8,339 nt of DNA from an uncultured Eubacteriales bacterium (lineage in GTDB: Bacteria > Bacillota > Clostridia > Oscillospirales > Oscillospiraceae), in NCBI GenBank assembly GCA_900544975.1, contig UQXI01000063.1, positions 1-8,339 of the forward strand, written 5' to 3'. The translations under genes and the position numbers were made by a program. Shown in pieces: positions 4,409 through 8,339 of this stretch. How positions within the stretch are numbered: the first letter of the stretch is position 1; each line of letters opens with the position of its first letter. The notes beneath the pieces were generated by a model. That model searched no databases and was not told the origin of the DNA. It saw only the letters and a program-made list of their open reading frames with translations.

Positions 4409-4484
4409 GGTCCGAGTGTTGAGATTCGAACTCAAGGCCTCTTGAACCCCATTCAAGCGCGATACCAAACTTCGCCACACCCGG
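4408..4484 (-). tRNA. tRNA-Pro (anticodon GGG)
   Basis: The 77-base cloverleaf includes encoded CCA. The acceptor stem is CCGGGTG/CACTCGG with one G-U pair. T8 G9 are followed by D stem GCGA/TCGC and a GG-containing loop. The anticodon stem is CTTGA/TCAAG with loop ATGGGGT (anticodon GGG at 34-36, G37), then a 5-base variable loop. The T arm is TTGAG-TTCGAAT-CTCAA, with A73. C1-G72 and A73 are proline identity features in bacteria, and the anticodon loop is the same as I recall for E. coli tRNA-Pro(GGG). It reads codons CCC and CCU. Confidence 0.95.
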
Positions 4485-4507
4485 ATGCCGTTTCAAACAG
4501 CTTAGTA

Positions 4508-4536
4508 ATAATACCATGGGGAGAAGAAAAAAGCAA
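4508..4536 (-). promoter_or_regulatory. Promoter of tRNA-Pro
   Basis: On the minus strand TTGCTT (4536-4531), a 17-base spacer and TATTAT (4513-4508), preceded by TGG. The predicted start lies about 17 bases before the mature tRNA end. Confidence 0.65.
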
Positions 4537-4607
4537 GAGGGTTTTGAAAAAAAGAGGAAAATATATGCACAATTTCTTTGCTGTATTTCGAAGCAAAATT
4601 GGGTGAT

Positions 4608-5195
4608 TTATACAGCGTTGGGGGAGATCACCTCTTCCAGCACAATTTGTGACCAAGTTTCCAGACGGTCAAATACCGCACTGAGTTCCTGAGGAGAAGC
4701 CCAGGAGCCGGACATTTTTTCGGTCTCCCGGACGGTGACCTCTCCTGTGGTTTCCAGGAGATAGACCAGGGCGGTGTGGTAGTCACTGACGCCGCCGGTG
4801 GTTTCATTGATCAGACCCACGCAGGTCAGGGAGGTGATCTGAGAAAGGGTGACCTCCTCTGAGAGCTCCCGCCACAGACCGGCGGCAATGGGGTCGTCGT
4901 CGGCTTCCTCCGTGGGGTTGATGTGGCCGCCCACCCCCAGGGAAAGCTTTTCATGGAGGCGGGTCTCCGTCTGCTTTTTCAGGCGGCGCAGAAGGAAATA
5001 GTGCCTCCCCCGGCGCAGAATGACATAGGGGATGATCTGCCTGACGGTATTGTCATACTCCGCCTGTTCTCGGGGGAGAAAGGTATGATGGTCCAGAATG
5101 AACTGACGGATGGTCTCGAGATTTTGGGAGAGGAAGGGACCGGGGCCCAGGCGGGCTTCCAAGGCGGCGCGGTTTACAACGAGGACTTGCTCCAT
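4608..5195 (-). CDS. NUDIX hydrolase, COG4112-type predicted phosphoesterase
   Basis: This 195-residue protein has an N-terminal arm (LVVNRAALEARLGPGPFL), the conserved block RQIIPYVILRRG (52-63) and a Nudix box built around GGHINPTEE (89-97) and RELSEEV (109-115). The box has G-x5-E as in the consensus, but 12 rather than 7 residues separate that Glu from R-E-L-x-E-E. This GGHINP form with an insertion is typical of the COG4112 subgroup. Nudix enzymes hydrolyse a nucleoside diphosphate linked to another group, using Mg2+ bound by the box glutamates; the substrate of this subgroup is unknown. The start at 5195 is preferred over GTG at 5204 because AGGTGA ends six bases before it. It lies 99 bases downstream of the antiporter fragment with its own promoter. 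A weak hairpin follows the stop. Confidence 0.88.
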   Translation of the reverse strand: MEQVLVVNRAALEARLGPGPFLSQNLETIRQFILDHHTFLPREQAEYDNTVRQIIPYVILRRGRHYFLLRRLKKQTETRLHEKLSLGVGGHINPTEEADDDPIAAGLWRELSEEVTLSQITSLTCVGLINETTGGVSDYHTALVYLLETTGEVTVRETEKMSGSWASPQELSAVFDRLETWSQIVLEEVISPNAV

Positions 5196-5229
5196 GGCAG
5201 TCACCTGCTTTCTGTGGGGTGTTGTGTTT

Positions 5230-5258
5230 ATTGTACCAGAAGTGGTCCAGCCTGAAAA
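5230..5258 (-). promoter_or_regulatory. Promoter of the NUDIX gene
   Basis: On the minus strand TTTTCA (5258-5253), a 17-base spacer and TACAAT (5235-5230) with TGG before the -10. The -35 is part of the T-rich tail of the preceding terminator. Confidence 0.55.
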
Positions 5259-5288
5259 GGCAAACTTGCCCGAAGGGGCTTCGGCAAG
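5258..5288 (-). terminator. Terminator after the chimeric permease/antiporter frame
   Basis: CTTGCCGAAG pairs with CTTCGGGCAAG (5288-5265) with one bulged base. On the minus strand it is followed by TTTGCCTTTT. It begins 7 bases after the stop codon at 5295. Confidence 0.65.
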
Positions 5289-5294
5289 GAAGGG

Positions 5295-6188
5295 TTATAG
5301 GGTGTCTCCCTTTCGTGGCGGGAGAACGAAGATAAAGAGCAGGGAGCTGATGAGAAGCAGGAAAGGGTAAAACAGATTGGGGATGACCTGGAAGGCGGAC
5401 AGTTCATGTCCCAGTTCACTGGCGGCGGAGAGGGCCACCAGCATCTGGGCGCCGTAGGGGAGGATACCCTGGAAGATGCAGGAGAAGGTGTCCAGCAGGG
5501 AGGCGGTCTTTCGGGGGGAGATGCCGTAGTCCTGGGACATCTCCTTGGCGATGGGATTGGCCATGACGATGGCGACGGTGTTGTTGGCGGTGGCGATGTC
5601 CATGGTGCCCACCAGCAGGCCCATGCCCAGCTGACCGCCTTTCCTGCTTTTGAACAGGCTCTTGATGCCGTTCATCAGGTAGCAGATCAGCAGCGCACCA
5701 AAAGTAGCCAGGTACGCAATGATCTGGTTTTCCGTCAGGGCGGAGACAAAGGTGCCGATGGCAATGCAGGCAGCGCCCATCAAAAAGTACGCCAGCCAGG
5801 TGGCGTAAGCGCTGGTAAGGGAGATGGTGCCAAAGGCCGTGAGCACCAGCGGCATGATGGCCGCTGCCGCCATGGGCACGGCAAACACCGCCAGCTGGGC
5901 AAAGTACTTACCCATCACGATAGAAGGGATACCCACCGGGCTGGTGAGCAGCAGCTGGTCGGTTTTATTGCGGCGTTCATCCGCAAAGCTGCGCATGGTC
6001 AGCGCCGGCAGCAAAAACAGCATGACCAGCGTGGTAGAATACAAAACGGTTGAAAAATCCGACGTGCCATACACCAGGCAGTTGGCGGAGTAATATAACC
6101 CGGTAAATGCCAGCATAACACCAATGACAACATAGCCGACCAGGCTGGTGAAATAGCTGCGCAGTTCCCGCTTAAAAATGGCAAACAT
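5295..6188 (-). CDS. Chimeric frame: ABC-2 permease N-terminus joined to NhaC-type antiporter C-terminus
   Basis: Residues 1 to about 179 look like the permease of a GldA/GldF-type ABC-2 exporter. They comprise the amphipathic start MFAIFKRELRSYF, a first helix at 15-33, RSFADERRNKTDQLLLTSPV (67-85) and further helices up to ICYLMNGIKSLF. From about 183 on the protein matches the C-terminus of the NhaC Na+/H+ antiporter family: GMGLLVGTMDIATANNTVAI (188-207), NPIAKEMSQDYGI (211-223), SLLDTFSCIFQGILPYGAQM (230-249) and a last helix at 272-289. Neither family normally contains the other. Phe codons are about 12 TTT to 2 TTC before the joint and 2 to 5 after it; Pro shifts from CCG to CCC. The start follows the ATPase stop by three bases, with AAGGAGG upstream. 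The result is an assembly chimera or a recombined, non-functional gene. Both halves are incomplete. Confidence 0.8.
   Translation of the reverse strand: MFAIFKRELRSYFTSLVGYVVIGVMLAFTGLYYSANCLVYGTSDFSTVLYSTTLVMLFLLPALTMRSFADERRNKTDQLLLTSPVGIPSIVMGKYFAQLAVFAVPMAAAAIMPLVLTAFGTISLTSAYATWLAYFLMGAACIAIGTFVSALTENQIIAYLATFGALLICYLMNGIKSLFKSRKGGQLGMGLLVGTMDIATANNTVAIVMANPIAKEMSQDYGISPRKTASLLDTFSCIFQGILPYGAQMLVALSAASELGHELSAFQVIPNLFYPFLLLISSLLFIFVLPPRKGDTL
5634..5660. other. Chimera junction between two unrelated genomic contexts
   Basis: Homology to the ABC permease stops at about residue 179 (SLF, codon at 5652-5654). Homology to NhaC is clear from about residue 185 (codon at 5634-5636). Codon preference changes at the same place. 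The exact base cannot be fixed without reference genes. No direct repeat, transposon end or attachment site is evident at the joint. Confidence 0.7.
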
Positions 6189-6191
6189 GGC

Positions 6192-7280
6192 TCACTCTTC
6201 CTCCTTTTGGTCGTTTTCGGCTTCCGGTTGTTCCGGAGTATCATCCGCCGGGGCCTGCGGTTCGGCAGGTTCAGCAGACTGTTCCGGCTGTGCGGCAGCC
6301 GCTTCCGGAGCCGGTTCTTCGGTTTCTTCCGGCTGGGCTTCCTCCGGTGCAGTCTCGGTGATCTGTAGGAAAATATCCTCCAAACTCATCGTATCGCTTG
6401 TCAGGGACACAACCGGGCAGCCAGCTTCGGCCAGTGCCTTGGACAGGGCCGCGCGCAGGTCTGCACCGGCGGTGCTGGTGGCGGTAAAGCTGACTTCATC
6501 GCCCTTTTCTGCGGTCACGCGCAGGTCGGTCAGGCCCTCCACCTTGGCGGCAGCGGCCAGAATCTGTTCTTTGGTGCCAAGTGCCGTGGCAGCAATCATG
6601 CCGCGGGCAGCCAGCTGGGCGGCCAGCTCTTCCGGCGTGCCCTGGGCGGCCACTTTACCGTGCGCAATAATCAGCACGCGGTCACAGATCGTCTGCACTT
6701 CGCTCAGGATATGGCTGGAAAGGATGACGGTGTGGGTCTCTCCCAGGTCATGGATGAGGTTGCGGATCTCGATCATCTGGGCGGGGTCTAGGCCAACGGT
6801 GGGTTCGTCCAGAATGATCACCTTGGGGCTGCCCAGCAGCGCAGCGGCAATGCCAACGCGCTGGCGGTAGCCTTTGGAAAGGTTGCGGATCAGCCGCTTT
6901 TCCATCTCCTGCAGCCCAGCGCGCTGCACGGCCTGCGCTACATCCTGCACGCGGTCCGCTTTTTTCTTTTTGCCTTTCAGCTCGCTGACAAACAGCAGGT
7001 ATTCCTGCACGGTCATATCGGTATACAGCGGCGGAATTTCCGGCAGGTAGCCGATGCAGGCTTTGGCCTCCTTGGGCTCTTCCTGAACATCATGGCCGTC
7101 AATGGCAACGGTGCCGCCCGTGGGCGCAAGATACCCGGTGATCATGTTCATTGTGGTGGATTTGCCGGCGCCGTTGGGCCCCAGCAGGCCGTAAATACAG
7201 CCATCCTGCACAGTGAAGCTGATATCATCGACCGCGGTGTGTTTTCCGTAACGCTTGGTCAAATGCTTGACTTCGATCAA
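6192..7280 (-). CDS. ABC transporter ATPase (GldA-like) with acidic C-terminal tail
   Basis: The nucleotide-binding domain spans about 1-235. It has Walker A GPNGAGKST (34-42), YLPE in place of the Q-loop glutamine region (78-81, usual in the GldA group), signature LSKGYRQR (134-141), Walker B VIILDEP (154-160), D-loop GLD and switch His 190 (SSHILSE). A small mixed domain (about 236-308) ends in LEDIFLQIT, as in DUF4162-type subunits. A tail of ~54 residues (309-362) rich in Glu, Pro and Ala follows. The product should power the permease encoded three bases downstream, exporting an unknown substrate. The usual third gene of such operons (a GldG-like protein) is not present, since the permease is cut by the chimera. 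TTG at 7280 is preferred: AGGGGAG lies eight bases upstream, whereas GTG at 7289 touches that site. Confidence 0.88.
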   Translation of the reverse strand: MIEVKHLTKRYGKHTAVDDISFTVQDGCIYGLLGPNGAGKSTTMNMITGYLAPTGGTVAIDGHDVQEEPKEAKACIGYLPEIPPLYTDMTVQEYLLFVSELKGKKKKADRVQDVAQAVQRAGLQEMEKRLIRNLSKGYRQRVGIAAALLGSPKVIILDEPTVGLDPAQMIEIRNLIHDLGETHTVILSSHILSEVQTICDRVLIIAHGKVAAQGTPEELAAQLAARGMIAATALGTKEQILAAAAKVEGLTDLRVTAEKGDEVSFTATSTAGADLRAALSKALAEAGCPVVSLTSDTMSLEDIFLQITETAPEEAQPEETEEPAPEAAAAQPEQSAEPAEPQAPADDTPEQPEAENDQKEEE

Positions 7281-7346
7281 TGGATGCACTCCCCTTTTCT
7301 TTGGGGCCGCCCGCCGCAGGGCAGGCGTACCCCTGAACTATCCAGA

Positions 7347-7352
7347 AGTATA
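7347..7352 (-). promoter_or_regulatory. Candidate -10 box of the ABC operon
   Basis: TATACT (7352-7347) on the minus strand is a fair -10, 67 bases before the ATPase start. The position expected for a -35 (7375-7370) reads GCACAA and is not consensus. It is covered by one copy of the 13-base direct repeat, which suggests a promoter that needs an activator, or a wrong call. Confidence 0.3.
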
Positions 7353-7361
7353 CTGCCTATT

Positions 7362-7406
7362 TGTGAAAATTGTGCGTCGTTTTTTTGCCAGGATGTGAAA
7401 ATTGTG
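7362..7406. repeat. Two copies of a 13-base direct repeat upstream of the ABC operon
   Basis: TGTGAAAATTGTG occurs exactly at 7362-7374 and 7394-7406. The start-to-start distance of 32 bases is about three helical turns, so both would face the same side of the DNA. This suggests a regulator-binding tandem just upstream of the candidate -10. Confidence 0.65.
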
Positions 7407-7415
7407 TGCACATGC

Positions 7416-7445
7416 AAAAGCACCCCTGCGCGGCTGCAGGGGTGC
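7416..7445 (-). terminator. Terminator of the coaBC transcript
   Basis: A 10-bp stem (7420-7429 with 7436-7445) has a 6-base loop and is followed on the minus strand by TTTTGC. It lies 225 bases after the coaBC stop but only 50 bases without the intervening MITE-like element, so it is probably the original coaBC terminator. Confidence 0.65.
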
Positions 7446-7497
7446 CAAATCAGCTTATTCTTTTGCTGCTTCGTTTCTTTTGCGGGGGGCAGCTTTA

Positions 7498-7669
7498 GGC
7501 AACACCGCACAATTCCCGCCTTGCGGCTTAAGCACCGCTCCGGCGGCTGCGGCACGGCATCTGCGTTGCCAAAATGCTCGATAATACACAAAGTATTATC
7601 TGCGCTTTTGGCTTAGCAGCTGCCGCACCTCGCTCGCCGTATCGGCACTTAGAATTATGCGGTATTGCC
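7498..7669. mobile_element. MITE-like element, 172 bp, with 18-bp terminal inverted repeats
   Basis: The left end GGCAACACCGCACAATTC (7498-7515) and the inverted right end GGCAATACCGCATAATTC (7669-7652) differ at two of 18 positions. Both are flanked by TTA (7495-7497 and 7670-7672), a likely 3-bp target duplication. The interior has no credible ORF and is itself roughly palindromic. It centres on GATAATAC-ACAAA-GTATTATC (7580-7600) with GCCAAAA/TTTTGGC outside. A non-autonomous element moved in trans by a transposase elsewhere fits best. The right-hand TTA is at the same time the stop codon of coaBC read on the minus strand, so the insertion left that protein intact. Confidence 0.8.
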
Positions 7670-8339
7670 TTACTTTTTCTGTTTTCTCCGCTTTGCTTCC
7701 ACAATGACGTCCGCAATGTGCATGGCAACATCATCCTTGCTTTGCAGCGGCAGCGCGGTGGAAATGCTTTCGGTAATCAGGGTTACAACGTTGGTATCCA
7801 CGCCAAAACCGGCGCCGGGCACCTTGACATTGTTGGCCACAATCATATCCATGTTTTTCTTGTGCAGCTTGGCAGTAGAATTTTCGATCAGATCTTTCGT
7901 TTCCATCGAAAAGCCGCAGACAAACAGCTGCTCCGGCTTGTGCTCGCCGACCCAGCCCAGAATGTCATCCGTGCGTTCCAGCTCAATTGAAAGTTCACCA
8001 TCGTGCTTTTTGATCTTATCCTGCGCCACCTGGGCCGGGCGGTAGTCCGCCACAGCGGCGGCCATCACCAGGGCATCCGCATCCATGGCGTTGGCCTTGA
8101 CAGTTTCAAACAGTTCTGCCGCGGTGGCAAAAGGCACCATTTTGACAAACGGAACCGGCGGCAAGTCGGAAGATGTCAGCAGCGTCACATCCGCGCCGCG
8201 CAGCATACAGGCGCGGGCCACGGCATAGCCCATTTTGCCGGTGGAATGGTTTGTCAGGTAGCGCACCGGGTCCATCGGTTCGCGGGTGCCGCCAGCGGAA
8301 ACCACCACTTTCATGCCATGCATGTCTTTTTCGTGTTCC
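7670..8339 (-). CDS. coaBC: CoaBC, phosphopantothenate-cysteine ligase (CoaB) part, 5'-truncated
   Basis: The frame is open to the window edge. The residues before the first ATG (EHEKD) look like the linker of the bifunctional protein, so an internal start at 8323 is unlikely. The visible 222 residues form the CoaB domain: VVVSAGGTREPMDPVRYLTN and STGKMGYAVA (nucleotide-binding N-terminus), AAAVADYRP, the conserved KIKK segment, and STAKLHKKNMDMIVANNV. CoaB uses CTP to join 4'-phosphopantothenate and cysteine. The missing CoaC domain decarboxylates the product to 4'-phosphopantetheine on the route to coenzyme A. It ends in a lysine-rich tail (EAKRRKQKK) whose TAA coincides with the target duplication of the MITE-like element. 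It is on the same strand as the ABC operon but separated by a terminator. Confidence 0.9.
   Translation of the reverse strand, partial: EHEKDMHGMKVVVSAGGTREPMDPVRYLTNHSTGKMGYAVARACMLRGADVTLLTSSDLPPVPFVKMVPFATAAELFETVKANAMDADALVMAAAVADYRPAQVAQDKIKKHDGELSIELERTDDILGWVGEHKPEQLFVCGFSMETKDLIENSTAKLHKKNMDMIVANNVKVPGAGFGVDTNVVTLITESISTALPLQSKDDVAMHIADVIVEAKRRKQKK

Noticed and set aside
4408..4484. tRNA-Pro as integration site of the nearby phage module
   Set aside because: No second copy of the tRNA 3' end and no integrase are visible, and the lysis cassette is over 1 kb away with unrelated genes between.
4268..4606. Plus-strand open frame of 112 codons
   Set aside because: It runs through the tRNA-Pro gene and its terminator and has no ribosome binding site.
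5406..6053. 215-aa plus-strand open frame opposite the permease/antiporter
   Set aside because: His/Gly/Gln-rich composition is typical of an antisense shadow in GC-rich coding DNA.
6178..6870. 230-aa plus-strand open frame opposite the ABC ATPase
   Set aside because: Ser/Ala-rich antisense shadow of a gene with all ABC motifs.
1..8339. CRISPR array, rRNA or insertion sequence with transposase
   Set aside because: No regularly spaced repeats, rRNA-like stretches or transposase-like frames were seen on either strand.

Overview
The window looks like Gram-positive gut Clostridia DNA (Oscillospiraceae/Ruminococcaceae type). Supporting signs are an S-layer-homology protein tail, a Spo0A-type DNA-binding protein, strong GGAGGTGATC-like ribosome binding sites, SigA-type promoters and a clostridial phage lysis module. 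It probably does not come from a single genome. Codon usage and gene content change inside one open frame near 5634-5660. There the first ~179 residues of an ABC-2 permease are joined in frame to the last ~115 residues of an NhaC-type Na+/H+ antiporter. The left part resembles Flavonifractor/Intestinimonas-like bacteria and the right part Faecalibacterium/Gemmiger/Subdoligranulum-like bacteria. These taxon names are inference only.

Left part. 1-292 is the C-terminus of an SLH-domain protein (+), followed by a strong terminator. 401-733 (-) is a stand-alone Spo0A C-terminal DNA-binding domain with an inverted pair of 0A-like boxes upstream. 930-1100 (-) and 1196-1621 (-) are a 56-aa and a 141-aa protein that share an almost identical ~40-nt leader. 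1776-3268 (+) is an isolated phage-type lysis cassette: membrane/coiled-coil protein, holin, 34-aa protein and N-acetylmuramoyl-L-alanine amidase. 3318-3713 (-) is a PadR-family regulator with a consensus promoter and a terminator.

Middle. 3899-4202 holds the most striking structure: two convergent near-consensus promoters, a 24-aa hydrophobic ORF with its Shine-Dalgarno buried in a hairpin, a predicted antisense RNA over the ORF's 3' end, and a 28-bp long-range 5'-3' stem followed by U5. This is the architecture of a type I toxin-antitoxin locus. 4408-4484 (-) is tRNA-Pro(GGG) with its own promoter and terminator. 4608-5195 (-) is a NUDIX hydrolase.

Right part. 5295-6188 (-) is the chimeric permease/antiporter frame. 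6192-7280 (-) is the ABC ATPase that would drive the permease. 7498-7669 is a 172-bp MITE-like element with 18-bp terminal inverted repeats and a TTA target duplication that forms the stop codon of the next gene. 7670-8339 (-) is the phosphopantothenate-cysteine ligase part of CoaBC, cut by the window edge.
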